Of a stretch of DNA of 64,000 bases, positions 1 to 11,432 are shown piece after piece (positions within the stretch are counted from its first letter, which is position 1; each line of letters opens with the position of its first letter). The stretch covers positions 124,001 to 188,000 of the forward strand of contig JADKJM010000016.1 in assembly GCA_016721005.1 (NCBI GenBank), written 5' to 3'. The position numbers and the translations under genes are program-made. This DNA is from Flavobacteriales bacterium. Its GTDB lineage: Bacteria > Bacteroidota > Bacteroidia > Flavobacteriales_F > PHOS-HE28. Under the pieces are notes generated by a model. The model was not told the DNA's origin, did not search any database, and saw only the letters and a list, made by a program, of their open reading frames with translations.

Positions 1-3000
1 GTCCGCCGCCGAGTTGGTTGAACAAGTTCACTGCACCTCCGATGTCACACACGGTCACCGATCCGTTCGTGCCAGCGTTCGTCGGCGCGTTCTCCGTGAC
101 CGTTACCGTCGCGCTGGCGCTGACACATGGTGCCGTTGCAACGAGTGCGTAGGTGTACACACCCGGACCCATCGTGGCAGGATCGTAGTTGCCGCCTACG
201 ATCACACTTGGACCGCTCCATGTGCCACCGGCTTGTGGTGCCCCACCGAGTTGGGTGAACAGGTTTGCAACAGCTCCATCACCACAAACCGTGATGCTAC
301 CGTTCGTTCCGGCGTTCGGCGAACTTGTTTCATTCACCGTGACCGTGGCACTTGCATTTGCGCAGGGCGCTACACCCGTGACCGTGTACGTGTACACACC
401 AGCGGTCATCGTCGCGGGATCGTAGCTGTTGCCGACCACCGGACTTGGGCCGCTCCATGCGCCACCTGCTGTCGGTCCGCCGCCGAGTTGGTTGAACAAG
501 TTCACCGCTCCGCCGATGTCACACACGGTTATCGATCCGTTCGTGCCAGCGTTCGTCGTTGCATTCTCCGTCACGGTCACGGTGGCTGATGCGTTCACGC
601 ATGGCGCAACACCCGTTACCGTGTAGGTGTACGCGCCAGCCGTCATCGTAGCCGGATCGTAACTACCGCCTACAACGGGGCTGGGTCCACTCCATGCGCC
701 GCCTGCTTGAGGAACGCCGCCGAGTTGCGCGAACAGCGAGACTGCTGCATCGGATGAACAAAGTGTGATCGACCCGTTGCTGCCAGCGTTCGCAGCCGGG
801 TTCTCCGTTACGGTGATCGTTGCTGAAGCATTTGCGCAAGGAGCAACACCAGCAACGGTGTACGTGTACACCCCGGCGGTCATCGTGGAGGGATCGTAGC
901 TACCAGCAACCACAGGGCTCGGTCCGCTCCATGCGCCACCGGCGCTCGGTGTTCCGCCAAGTCCAGTGCTGAGCGCGACCACCGCTCCGTTCGAACAAAG
1001 CGTGAGTGTTCCATTCGTTCCAGCATTCGAAGCCGCGTTCTCCGTCACAGTCACCGTAGCCGATGCGTTCGCGCAAGGCGCAATACCCGTGACCGTGTAG
1101 GTGTACACACCGGCGTTCATCGTCGCCGGATCGTAGTTGCCACCGATCACAGGACTCGGTCCACTCCATGCGCCTCCTGCTTGAGGTACACCGCCGAGTT
1201 GAGCGATCAGCGGAACTGCGTCACTGTAACAGTCGCCGTAGCATTCGCACATGGAGCAACACCCGCAACGGTATATGTGTACACGCCGCCCGTCATTGTG
1301 GAGGGATCGTAGTTACCAGCAACAACAGGGCTTGGTCCGCTCCACGCACCACCGGCACTCGGTATTCCTCCCAGTCCAGTGATGAGTGCAACCGATGCAC
1401 CGTTGGAGCACAACGTCAGCGCTCCATTGATGCCCGCATTCGGCGCAGCGTTCTCTGTCACGGTGACCGTCGAAGATGCGTTCACGCAAGGCGCTATTCC
1501 TGTGACCGTGTAGGTGTACACGCCAGCCGTCATCGTAGCCGGATCGTAACTGCCGCCTACAACGGGGCTGGGACCACTCCACGCGCCGCCTGCTTGAGGA
1601 ACGCCGCCGAGTTGCGCGAACAGCGAGACAGATGCATCCGAGGAACAAAGCGTGATCGACCCGTTGCTGCCAGCGTTCGTAGCCGGGTTCTCCGTCACGG
1701 TAACCGTTGCTGAAGCATTCGCACATGGAGCAACACACCGGTGACCGTGTAGGTGTACACGCCCGCGTTCATCGTGGCCGGGTCGTAGTTGCCACACCAC
1801 CAACGGGGCTCGGTCCGCTCCAAGCACCGCCCGCATCCGGTATTCCGCCTAACCCCGTGCCCAGTGCCACCGCTGCACCGTTCGAGCAAAGTGTGAGCGC
1901 ACCGTTGGCCCCGGCGTTGGGTGCCGCATTCTCCGTAACGGTAACGGTGGCAGATGCATTCGGGCAAGGCGCAAGACCGGTAACCGTGTATGTGTACACA
2001 CCAGGACCCATCGTGGCCGGATCATACATACCGCCCACCACCGGGCTCGGTCCACTCCATGCGCCGCCGGGATCCGGAGCTCCACCCAAGGAATTCACCA
2101 AGGCGATCGATGCGCCGGTCGAGCAAAGCGTGATCGATCCATTCGATCCCGCAGTTGCAGCAAGGTTCTCGGTCACGGTCACGGTCGCGGTCGCGTTCGC
2201 ACAAGGAGCTACACCCGTGACCGTGTAAGTATACACCCCGGGATTCATTGTCGCGGGGTTGTAATTGCCCGCACCACCGACCGGACTTGGTCCACTCCAT
2301 GTTCCACCTGCCGATGGGCCACCACCCAACTGCGCGATCAGACTCGTTGCAGCCGATGTGCTGCAAAGCGTCAGCGTTCCGTTCGTGCCAGCGTTCGGGG
2401 CCGCATTCTCCGTAACGGTAACGGTGGCAGATGCATTCGGACATGGTGCAACTCCGGTAACCGTGTATGTGTACACACCAGGACCCATCGTGGCCGGATC
2501 GTAGTTGCCGCCCACCACCGGGCTGGGTCCACTCCATGCGCCTCCGGGATCCGGAGCTCCACCCAAGGAATTCACCAAGGCGATCGATGCGCCGGTCGAG
2601 CACAGCGTGATCGATCCATTCGATCCCGCAGTTGCAGCAAGGTTCTCGGTCACTGTGACGGTCGCGGTGGCGTTCGCACATGGAGCCACTCCGGTCACCG
2701 TGTAGGTGTACACTCCCGGGTTCATCGTGGCCGGGTTGTAATTGCCTGCACCACCAACAGGACTCGGACCACTCCATGTTCCACCTGCCGATGGGCCTCC
2801 TCCCAACTGCGCGATCAGACTTGTGGGTGCAGACGTGCTACACAGCGTGAGCGTTCCGTTCGTACCAGCGTTCGGGGCCGCGTTCTCCGTAACGGTAACG
2901 GTGGCTGATGCATTCGGACACGGTGCAACTCCTGTCACGGTGTACGTGTACACACCGGGGCCCATGGTGGCCGGATCGTAGTTGCCGCCCACCACCGGGC

Positions 3001-4620
3001 TCGGTCCACTCCATGCGCCGCCGGGATCCGGAGCTCCGCCCAAGGAGTTCACCAAGGCGATCGATGCGCCGGTCGAGCAAACGGAGACCGAGCCGTTCGA
3101 ACCCGCAACAGCGACAGCATTCTCAGTAACGGTCACTGTGGCGGTCGCGTTCGCACAAGGCGCTGTACCGTTCACGGTGTAGGTGTACACTCCCGGGTTC
3201 ATCGTGGCCGGGTTGTAATTGCCCCCTCCACCAACAGGACTCGGTCCGCTCCAAGTACCACCTGCGGCGGGGCCACCTCCCAGCTGCGCGATCAGACTTG
3301 TCGCAGCCGACGTGCTACACAGCGTGAGCGTTCCGTTCGTACCAGCGTTGGGCAATGCATTCTCCGCAACGGTAACAGTGGCAGAAGCGTTCGGGCAAGG
3401 CGCAAGACCGGTAACCGTGTATGTGTACACACCCGGACCCATCGTCGCCGGATCGTACATACCGCCGATCACCGGGCTTGGTCCGCTCCAAGCGCCTCCT
3501 GCCTGGGGCGCTCCTCCGAGGCTTGCGATCATAGCAACCGATGCACTGTTGACACAAAGCGTTAGTGTTCCATTCGTCCCGGCAACCGCAGCTGCATTCT
3601 CGGTCACAGTAACCGTCGACGTGGCATTCACACAAGGCGCAACACCCACCAGCGTGTAGGTGTAAACACCCGGGTTCATCGTAGCGGGATTGTAATTGCC
3701 TGCACCACCGACCGGACTCGGTCCGCTCCATGTTCCTCCCGCCGTGGGGCCGCCTCCCAATTGCGCGATCAAACTCGCCGGTGCTGCAGAACTACAAATG
3801 GTCAGTGTGCCGTTCGTGCCTGCATTGGGCGAAGCGTTCTCCGTCACGTTCACCGTCGCCGTGGCGTTCGGACAAGGAGCCGCCCCTGTCACTGTATAGG
3901 TGTAGACCCCGGGGTTCATGGTCGCCGGGTTGTAGTTGCCACCCACCACCGGACTCGGCCCACTCCAAGCACCACCGGCTTGCGGCGCTCCACCCAGACT
4001 GGCGATCAACGCCACTGTGGCTCCGTTGGAACAAGTGGACACCGAACCATTGGAACCGGCGCTCGCAGCGGGATTCTCCGTGACCGTAACGGTTGCGGTT
4101 GAATTCGTGCATGGCGCCACACCAACAAGGGTGTATGTGTATACGCCGGGATCCATAGTGGCCGGATTGTAATTGCCCCCTCCACCAACAGGACTCGGTC
4201 CGCTCCATGTTCCTCCAGCAGCAGGACCACCGCCAAGCTGCGCGATCAAACTCGTTGCAGCGGATGTGCTGCACACCGTAAGCGTTCCATTCGTGCCCGC
4301 GTTGGGTGCAAGGTTCTCCGCAACGGTCACTGTCGATGTCGCATTCGGACAGGGTGGAGTGCCGGTCACTGTATAGATGTACACCCCGGGGCTCATGGTA
4401 GCGGGGTTGTAGTTGCCGCCCACCACCGGACTCGGGCCGCTCCATGCACCGCCGGCTTGCGGTGTACCGCCCAGTTGCGCAATCAAGCTGATGGTCGCAC
4501 CATTACTGCACAGCGTGACCGATGCGTTAGTACCCGCATTCGCACTGGCGTTCTGGTTGATGGTAACCACTGCGGAAGCATTCAAACAACCATTTCCGAC
4601 CGTGTAGGTGTATTGCCCGA
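1..4620 (-). repeat. about 20 tandem 237-240-bp coding repeats
   Basis: Tandem units of 237-240 bp encode the Ig-like repeats of the giant surface protein. Two unit types, differing in loop sequence, alternate in the right part. A two-unit block of about 477 bp is nearly identical in two adjacent copies (about 2025-2500 and 2502-2980), indicating recent duplication or gene conversion. The array continues off the left edge. Confidence 0.9.
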
Positions 4621-5983
4621 AAAGGTCAGTTGCGGTGATGAAGGTTCCTGGATGTGCAGCCCCATTCGGTCCGGTCCATACACCACCGACATCCGGTGTA
4701 CCGCCCAATTGATTGAAGAGGTTCACATTCGGCGAGCCCACACACGCGTTTATCGTCACATCGGTTCCCGGATCGGGCGGCAACGGTGGCGGCGCTGTGA
4801 CCGTGATGGTCATCGCGTAAGTGGACAGGTTCTGGATCGGACACGCTCCATCGTTCACGTTGATGAGCACGTTCGCTGGCGAAAGCGCAAGAACAGGCGT
4901 CCAGCAGAGTGTCGCCACGGCCGGATTGGTTCCATTCACGCTGAAGGTCGATCCCGGAAGGTCCGCAGCAACCGTGGACATCAGGGTAATCACTGCGAGG
5001 GGATCCACATCACTGAAAGAAATGTCCACGCAGAACGGGACACCGGCACAAACCTCGATCCCGCTCGCACTTGTGATGATGCCGTTGTCGATCGCGGTCG
5101 GGCCGAGATTGTCCGCTGGTGGGTCGATACAATTGATCACAATGAAAAGGAAGTCCCTCATCACCGTACCGATCAGCTGGCCTGAACCATTGTAGGAGGC
5201 CACTTGCAGAGCCACTACATAACTACCGCTCACCGTGGGCGTGAAGTTGATCTGGCCTGTGGCCGGGTTCAAGGTGATCCCGGGAATGGGAGCGGCGGCA
5301 GTGAATCCGGGGACATACGAAACGTTCGTCGGCAAGGGAGCGGCGAAGCGCGCGCTGATGAACGAGAACACCAACGTGTTCCCATCCGCATCGGTGACCA
5401 GTGGGTTGTAGCTCACCGGCTCGTTCACACACACGTACGGAATGGACTCGTCCCCGAACTGTGGGGATTGATCACACAGCCCTCCGATATTGTTCAACGA
5501 AGCGGACACATACATGCCCGGGGTCAGCTGAACGTTCTGGGTTGCGCTTCGGCAACAGATATTCCAGCCGATCGACCAGGAATTGCACGGGGCCAGGAAC
5601 AAGGTGGTTTGGAACTGATAGTGCATCACTCCGGGCTGGGTACCACCGTTGCAGGTGGAATTGCCCAACTGGCTTCCGCAGAGTTGGGAAACCTCCTCCG
5701 TAAGGACCAACGGGATCCCGACCAAGGTGAATGAGACACCGCAGTTGTTGACGAAGTTCAGCGACTGTGGAGTGAGGGGAGCGCCCGCGCAATCCAGATA
5801 AAGGTCCAAGGTTACCTGGTAGTTGTTCGGGCCAACGCATTGGTAGGTGATGTTGGCGCCGGAGAAGTGGTCCGCCTTGGCGTTCGGGACGACACCTACC
5901 AAGCAGATGAACAGCGCGATCCCTGTGCGAATGGCCCACGAAGAGCCGATCCGCCGGAGAAGTTGTTCCAAACCAGTGCGCAT
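1..5983 (-). CDS. giant secreted Ig-like-repeat surface protein (gliding-motility type), partial, with three indels
   Basis: The gene runs leftwards and leaves the window before its stop. The start at 5983 (MRTGLEQLL) is chosen because it begins a normal signal peptide ending near NAKA/DHF; a frame 15 codons longer exists. Residues about 40-390 are a Cys-rich N-terminal region of the kind found in very large Bacteroidota surface proteins, followed by about 20 repeats of roughly 79 residues, each with a Cys near TLCS, a WSGPSP motif, GVYTYTVTG and an APC motif. Such proteins usually end in a gliding-motility/T9SS C-terminal domain, which would lie outside the window. Conserved repeat sequence changes frame near 1797, 1738 and 1215: two apparent +2 insertions and one out-of-frame deletion. 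After the third the original frame is restored and stays open to the edge. Either the gene is broken or the repeat was mis-assembled. Role in adhesion or gliding is inferred. Confidence 0.75.
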
Positions 5984-6138
5984 ACCGATAGTTACAAGCT
6001 CGTAAATATAGTCAAACCTGTTCCGCATCAGGGTGTTACGTCAACGAGGTCCACCACTTCACGGCATTGCAGCGTCGGTGTTGATCTCTTGTCATGGAAT
6101 TAACCTCCTAAGAACCGAAGCTGGTATGCATACAAGTC

Positions 6139-6146
6139 TACTTTTG
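6139..6146 (+). promoter_or_regulatory. candidate -7 box (TACTTTTG) for the TonB operon
   Basis: TACTTTTG matches the Bacteroidota -7 consensus TAnnTTTG and lies 95 nt before the chosen start of the TonB receptor, in the spacer between divergent genes. No convincing -33 TTG was found at the usual spacing, so this is tentative. Confidence 0.35.
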
Positions 6147-6241
6147 CCGTCCCCTTGAAAAGCCCTTCTTCAACCCCTTGTATCCGGTTAGGACGCAAAG
6201 AGTTGCGCGGAAGGTGCTTGAGAACCTCGTCAACTGACCCC

Positions 6242-8797
6242 ATGGTGAAAAGCCATTCACGGTACCTCCGCTCTCTCCTTACGTTGGGCTTGGTCCCTAT
6301 CGCTCTGGCCCTAACCGCCCAGAACGACACGCTATTGCACGTGACGCAACCGGACACCTCGCAAGTGTCCAACGCCCCGCGATTGCCGGTGTTCACACTA
6401 ACGTCGGACGACTTGGATGCCGAACTCGGCAATCAGGACATCAGTGGGATCCTGCAATCCTCCCGCGATGTGTTCACCTCGGTGGCCGGTTACAATTTCG
6501 GGCAGGCGCGCTTTCGCGTTCGCGGCTTCGACGGCGAGAACACCTTCGTGACCATCAACGGGGTGAAGGTGAACGACCTCGAAACCGGTTATGCCGTTTG
6601 GAGCAACTGGGGTGGGTTGAATGATGTGACCCGATGGATGCAGGTCCGGACCGGCGTCGGACCCAGCCGGATGAATTTCGGCAGTTTGGGTGGCCTCACG
6701 GACATGAACATCCAGGCGACCGCGTTGCGCAAGGGGGTACGTACCTCTTATGCGTCGGCGAACAGGGCCTATCGGAACCGGCTCATGTTCACGTACGCCA
6801 CAGGGATGAACGCCAAGGGATGGGCGTTCGCCTTCAGCGGTTCACGTCGTTGGGCGGAAGAGGGATATGTCGAGGGCACCTCCTTCGATGCGTATTCGTA
6901 CTTCCTCGCTGCGGAGAAGAAGATCAATGACCGCCACAGCATCAGCTTGAGTGCTTTCGGATCACCGATCAGACAGGGCCGCCAGGGTATTGCCGTGCAA
7001 GAGGCCTACGACCTCACGGACAACCCATGGTACAACCCGAACTGGGGTTACCAGAATGGTAAGAAGCGCAACGCGAAGATGAGTTTCGACCACAAGCCGA
7101 TGGTGATGCTCACGCACAACTTCACCATCAGCGACAAGGCCAAACTGAGCACCTCGGCCTATTACACTTTCGGACATGATGGCTTGACGGGTATGAACTG
7201 GTTCGATGCGAAGGATCCACGCCCGGACTACTACCGCTATCTCCCAAGCTTCTACCGCTACCAGAACAGCGAGCAATATCCGGATCGCGTAGCCGCGTGG
7301 CAGAATGATGACAACACCCGGCAGATCGATTGGGACCAGTTGTACTTCGCGAATGGCAAGAACCTCTATTCCGTGGTGAATGCGAACGGGGTACTTGGTG
7401 ATACCATCACCGGGAACCGCAGCAAGTACATCATCGAAGAGGTTCGCACGGACCCTGTGCGCTACGGGCTGAACTCGGTTTGGAACAAGAACATCGATGA
7501 CCGGACACACCTGACCGTAGGAGCCAGCTTCCACAAACAACGCACGCACTACTTCAAGGTGGTGGATGATCTGCTCGGCGGCGACTTCTGGGTGGATATC
7601 GACCAGTTCGCGGACCGCGATTTCAGCGACACGACCATTTCACAGAACGACCTGAGCACACCGAACAAGACCGTGAAGGAAGGTGACGTGTTCGGCTGGG
7701 ACTACTACATGCACACGAGCTACGCGGATGCATTCGCGCAAGTGGAGCGCACGATAGGTCGCTTGGAAGCATATGTTGGTCTGGATCTTTCGCAGACCAC
7801 CTTCTGGCGGGAAGGGAACTTGCAGAACGGACGTTTCCCTAACAATTCATTGGGCAAGTCCGAGAAACAGAACTTCACCGGGTTCGGGTTCAAGTTCGGT
7901 GGGATCTACAAGATCACCGGTCGTCATTTCGTAAGTGGCAACGCCGCTTACATCGTTCGGCCTCCCGGTGCGAACGTGGCTTACCTCTCACCTCGTGTAC
8001 GCGATGCGGTGGTCAGCGGTCTGATGAATGAGTCGGCCTACTCTGGCGATATCAGCTACATCGTCAAGGGTCCGCGTTTGAAAGGTCGTGCCACCTTGTA
8101 CTATGCCAGGATCGCGAACCAAGTGTGGAACCGCAGCTACTACCACGATGAATTCCTGACCATTGTGAACTACGCCATGACCGGTGTGGACCAGGTACAT
8201 CGCGGTGTGGAACTCGGACTGGATGCGAACCTCACCAGCACATGGCAGATGACCGCCGTGTACGCCGGTGGTAATTATACGTACGACTCCCGCCCGCTTG
8301 CCACGGTCACACGCAACAACAGCGATCAGATCTTCGCACAGGATCGCACGGTGTTCTGGAAAGGGTACCGGGTGGGTGGCATGCCGCAGAGCGCTGCTTC
8401 CTTGGGGCTGAAGTACAACTCACCCAAGTTCTGGTTCGCCGGTTTCAACGCGAACTGGTTCGGCAACATCTACCTGGATCCGAATCCCGATCGCCGCACG
8501 GCCGAGGCCCTTCAGAATCTGGTGGAGAGCGACCCGCAATGGAACCAATTGCTCGACCAGACCCGCTTGGACGACCAGTTCACCGTGGATGCCTATGCGG
8601 GCAAGAGTTGGATGTTCCAACGCAAATACCGCTTGGCCGTGAACCTGAGCGTGAGCAACGTGCTGAACAACCAGGAATTCCGGACCGGCGGATTCGAGCA
8701 GCTCCGCTACAACAGTATGCAAGTGGACAAATTCGCTCCCAAGTACAGTTACCTCTACGGGCGGAACTACTTCGCCATGGTCACCTTCAGCTTCTGA
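6242..8797 (+). CDS. TonB-dependent outer-membrane receptor
   Basis: An 851-residue receptor. The ATG at 6242 (MVKSHSRYLRS) is chosen because a signal peptide ending at ALTAQ follows; a frame 29 codons longer has no signal character. A plug domain is visible at about residues 60-190 (RVRGFDGENTFVTINGVKVND), followed by a long beta-barrel region rich in alternating aromatic residues and ending in the typical terminal strand FAMVTFSF. It lacks an N-terminal carboxypeptidase-regulatory-like domain, so it is not a classic SusC. It leads a co-directional cluster with a DUF5689 lipoprotein (31 bp downstream) and a T9SS protein. The substrate cannot be read from the sequence; the neighbours suggest nucleic-acid-derived material. 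Confidence 0.88.
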   Translation: MVKSHSRYLRSLLTLGLVPIALALTAQNDTLLHVTQPDTSQVSNAPRLPVFTLTSDDLDAELGNQDISGILQSSRDVFTSVAGYNFGQARFRVRGFDGENTFVTINGVKVNDLETGYAVWSNWGGLNDVTRWMQVRTGVGPSRMNFGSLGGLTDMNIQATALRKGVRTSYASANRAYRNRLMFTYATGMNAKGWAFAFSGSRRWAEEGYVEGTSFDAYSYFLAAEKKINDRHSISLSAFGSPIRQGRQGIAVQEAYDLTDNPWYNPNWGYQNGKKRNAKMSFDHKPMVMLTHNFTISDKAKLSTSAYYTFGHDGLTGMNWFDAKDPRPDYYRYLPSFYRYQNSEQYPDRVAAWQNDDNTRQIDWDQLYFANGKNLYSVVNANGVLGDTITGNRSKYIIEEVRTDPVRYGLNSVWNKNIDDRTHLTVGASFHKQRTHYFKVVDDLLGGDFWVDIDQFADRDFSDTTISQNDLSTPNKTVKEGDVFGWDYYMHTSYADAFAQVERTIGRLEAYVGLDLSQTTFWREGNLQNGRFPNNSLGKSEKQNFTGFGFKFGGIYKITGRHFVSGNAAYIVRPPGANVAYLSPRVRDAVVSGLMNESAYSGDISYIVKGPRLKGRATLYYARIANQVWNRSYYHDEFLTIVNYAMTGVDQVHRGVELGLDANLTSTWQMTAVYAGGNYTYDSRPLATVTRNNSDQIFAQDRTVFWKGYRVGGMPQSAASLGLKYNSPKFWFAGFNANWFGNIYLDPNPDRRTAEALQNLVESDPQWNQLLDQTRLDDQFTVDAYAGKSWMFQRKYRLAVNLSVSNVLNNQEFRTGGFEQLRYNSMQVDKFAPKYSYLYGRNYFAMVTFSF

Positions 8798-8827
8798 TCG
8801 ATGCCAACCAACGCATTCCCCTTCCGC

Positions 8828-10069
8828 ATGAACCTCCGATTCCTCCTTCCTCTTTTGTCCATAGCGTTGATCGCAACCTCCTGTAAGAAGGATCTGGACG
8901 CACCACCCTCACGCACCCTTCCCGTGGGAAGTGTGCTGACCATTAAACAGTTGAAAGCGCTCTACACCAATGCGCCGGTGCACTTCACCGAGCCCAAGAG
9001 TGTGTACGCAGTGGTGACCGCCGATGAGAACGACGGGAACTTCTACAAGAACATCAGTGTGCAGGACCACACTGGCGGCATCACGCTGCGTTTGATCACG
9101 AGCGGCGGTTTGTACATCGGTGACAGCATCCGGATCTACCTCCCTGGCACTGTGCTTTCGCCCTACAACGGCTTGATGCAGTTGGACAGCGTGAACGTGG
9201 ACAACAACACGGTGAAGCAAGCCACCTTGGTTCACGTGGAACCGATCGTGCGCACCATCGGCCAGTTGACCGCCACGGCCATGGACACCTTGCAGAGCAT
9301 GTTGATCCAGTTGAACGATGTGGAGTTCACTTCGGCGGATGCGGCAGGTGGAACGTGGGCCAACGCCGCAGCCCAGACCACCGGTACGCGCTATCTGGAG
9401 GATTGCACGCTTGCTCAAGTACAGTTGCGCACCAGCGGATACGCCAGCTATGCAGGACAAGCGTTGCCTACAGGCAAAGGATCCATCCAGTGCATCACAG
9501 GTGTCTTCGGCAGTACGGTGCAGCTTTCGAATCGGCGCATGAACGATGTACACATGACCGGCGATCGTTGCCCGGGACAGGAGCTACCCTTCTTCCTGAA
9601 GAATTTCAACGACGGCAGTGTGACCTCCGGGGGTTGGACGCTTTGGTCCGATGCGGTCATTCCATGGTCCACGAATTCCATCGGTTCGATCGATGGAAGC
9701 TCCTACGCACAGGTGAAGAATTGGAACGGCTCAGCGAACATAGCCGGGCAGTCCTGGTTGATCTCTCCGGCAGTGAACCTCACCGGAACATCATCGCCAT
9801 CCCTCTCGTTCGTGACCGGATGTAACTACACGGGCGCTGTCCTTCAGGTACTGGTGAGCACGGATTACACCAGCGGTGATCCCACCACTGCCACATGGGC
9901 GACACTTTCTCCCGCACTGAGCGCCGGTGCGTGGGCATGGGCGCAGTCCGGTGCGTTGGACATGACACCTTACATATCAAGCAATTTCCGCGTCGCCTTC
10001 AAGTACACCGGTTCCAGCACCGACGGCAGGACCTGGGAGGTGGACAACATCAAGATCTCGATCCAATAA
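8828..10069 (+). CDS. DUF5689 / choice-of-anchor-type lipoprotein
   Basis: A 413-residue predicted lipoprotein. The ATG at 8828 (MNLRFLLPLL) gives a signal peptide with lipobox ATSC and mature Cys-Lys-Lys; an in-frame ATG nine codons upstream is less likely. Residues about 30-240 resemble DUF5689, an OB-fold-like domain of Bacteroidota exported proteins (TIKQLKALY, ISVQDHTGGITLRL). The C-terminal half (FFLKNFNDGSVTSGGWTLW through WEVDNIKISIQ) looks like a choice-of-anchor J/MAM-like beta-sandwich. It follows the TonB receptor by 31 bp, as a surface partner lipoprotein would. Binding function is inferred from family and position. Confidence 0.8.
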   Translation: MNLRFLLPLLSIALIATSCKKDLDAPPSRTLPVGSVLTIKQLKALYTNAPVHFTEPKSVYAVVTADENDGNFYKNISVQDHTGGITLRLITSGGLYIGDSIRIYLPGTVLSPYNGLMQLDSVNVDNNTVKQATLVHVEPIVRTIGQLTATAMDTLQSMLIQLNDVEFTSADAAGGTWANAAAQTTGTRYLEDCTLAQVQLRTSGYASYAGQALPTGKGSIQCITGVFGSTVQLSNRRMNDVHMTGDRCPGQELPFFLKNFNDGSVTSGGWTLWSDAVIPWSTNSIGSIDGSSYAQVKNWNGSANIAGQSWLISPAVNLTGTSSPSLSFVTGCNYTGAVLQVLVSTDYTSGDPTTATWATLSPALSAGAWAWAQSGALDMTPYISSNFRVAFKYTGSSTDGRTWEVDNIKISIQ

Positions 10070-10100
10070 TCAGCAGCACATCCAATTGAATCCTACGATC

Positions 10101-11432
10101 ATGAGAACAGCACTACTCTCCATTCTACTTCTGGCAGGCAGCGCAGCAAGCGCGCAATTCACCAGCGGTTTCGAGAACTGGCCGGACACCGTGCCCGGCG
10201 ATTGGATGGGCTCCAAGACCACCTTGAACGCGGATAGCGTGATGCAGGTGAGCACGGACGTGCATGGCGGTATGTACGCCGCGCGTCTGCAGAACTCCGG
10301 CACGGGCCACAAACGCTTCACCACCCAACCGACAAGCGTGACCGATGGCGTTATCTACACGGTGTCGTTCTGGGTGCGTGGCCAAGGCAATATCCGCACG
10401 GGCCTGTACGATGGCCGTGCTGCCAGCTCCGGCTATTCCGCTTACAATGCCTACTACAACTCGACCGGTAATACGTGGACCGAAGTGACCCAGCAACTTG
10501 TCGCGGCCAATACATCGGCTGCTGCGGAAGTCATCCTCTCCATCCAGTCCACTGTAGGTCCGGAATTCCTGGTAGTGGATGATGTGAATATCACCGGGGG
10601 TGGTGCTCCCGTGGCCGTTTCCATCTATGACATCCAATACACGACCGATGTAAGTGGCAATTCACCCTACGCCGGACAGATCGTGCTCACGGGCGGGATC
10701 GTGACCGGTGTGGATACGATCGGCACGAACTCGTATTTCATCCAGAGCGGCACCGGCCCTTGGACGGGGATCTCCGTGTTCGATGCGGTTTCGGTGGTCG
10801 CCATCGGTGACAGCTTGACCCTACAAGCGTCCGCATCGGAATACAATGGCCTTACCGAACTGGGTGGTGTTTCCAACCTCGTGATCGTTGGGCAGTTCCC
10901 TGTTCCCGCTCCGGAGGTGCTCACCCCGAACGCGGCCCAGGAGGAGCAGTGGGAAGGCGTACTTGCCACCGTGGAGAACATCGGATGCGTGGCACCCCTG
11001 GATGTCAACAACCAGTGGACCGGTGTGAGCACCACGGCAGGATCGCTCATTGTGGATGACCTGATGTACCTCTACACCCCGACCGTCGGCAACTTCTACT
11101 CGGTGACCGGCTGCCTCACGTACACATTCGCTGAGCGCAAGATCGAGCCGCGCTTCCTTGCCGACATTGCGGTGGGTTCAAGCGTGAATGATCTCTCCGT
11201 GCAGCGCCTCGGCTTCTATCCGAACCCAGCCAGCGACGTGATCCGCATGGATCTCGGGAACAACGGCCAACGTGTGGAATACACCATGATCGATGCGACA
11301 GGCCGCACGGTGATGGCGGGCTCGTTGACGAGCAATGTGCTGAATGTGCAGGAACTGGTGAACGGTGCTTACACGCTTACCATTCGCTCTTCCGACACGA
11401 TCCGCCAAGCGCGCGTGTTGGTGCAGCACTAG
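10101..11432 (+). CDS. T9SS-secreted protein with carbohydrate-binding-like and OB-fold-like domains
   Basis: A 443-residue exported protein. The ATG at 10101 starts a clear signal peptide (MRTALLSILLLAGSAASAQ). Residues about 20-160 form a beta-sandwich module (FTSGFENWPDTVPGDWMGSK). Residues 175-345 resemble the OB-like domain that accompanies extracellular nucleases (PYAGQIVLTGGIVTGV, YFIQSGTGPWTGISV). The last 75 residues are a type A T9SS sorting domain (LGFYPNPASDVI, GAYTLTIRSSD). There is no visible nuclease catalytic domain; a separate EEP-family lipoprotein lies nearby at 13199-14236. The stop codon TAG is completed by the first base of the inserted IS element and would also be TAG without it. 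Confidence 0.8.
   Translation: MRTALLSILLLAGSAASAQFTSGFENWPDTVPGDWMGSKTTLNADSVMQVSTDVHGGMYAARLQNSGTGHKRFTTQPTSVTDGVIYTVSFWVRGQGNIRTGLYDGRAASSGYSAYNAYYNSTGNTWTEVTQQLVAANTSAAAEVILSIQSTVGPEFLVVDDVNITGGGAPVAVSIYDIQYTTDVSGNSPYAGQIVLTGGIVTGVDTIGTNSYFIQSGTGPWTGISVFDAVSVVAIGDSLTLQASASEYNGLTELGGVSNLVIVGQFPVPAPEVLTPNAAQEEQWEGVLATVENIGCVAPLDVNNQWTGVSTTAGSLIVDDLMYLYTPTVGNFYSVTGCLTYTFAERKIEPRFLADIAVGSSVNDLSVQRLGFYPNPASDVIRMDLGNNGQRVEYTMIDATGRTVMAGSLTSNVLNVQELVNGAYTLTIRSSDTIRQARVLVQH

Noticed and set aside
14..4600. plus-strand open frames opposite the giant repeat gene
   Set aside because: They are mirror frames of the Ig-repeat coding sequence; the minus-strand translation is the one with conserved repeats, Cys spacing and a signal peptide.
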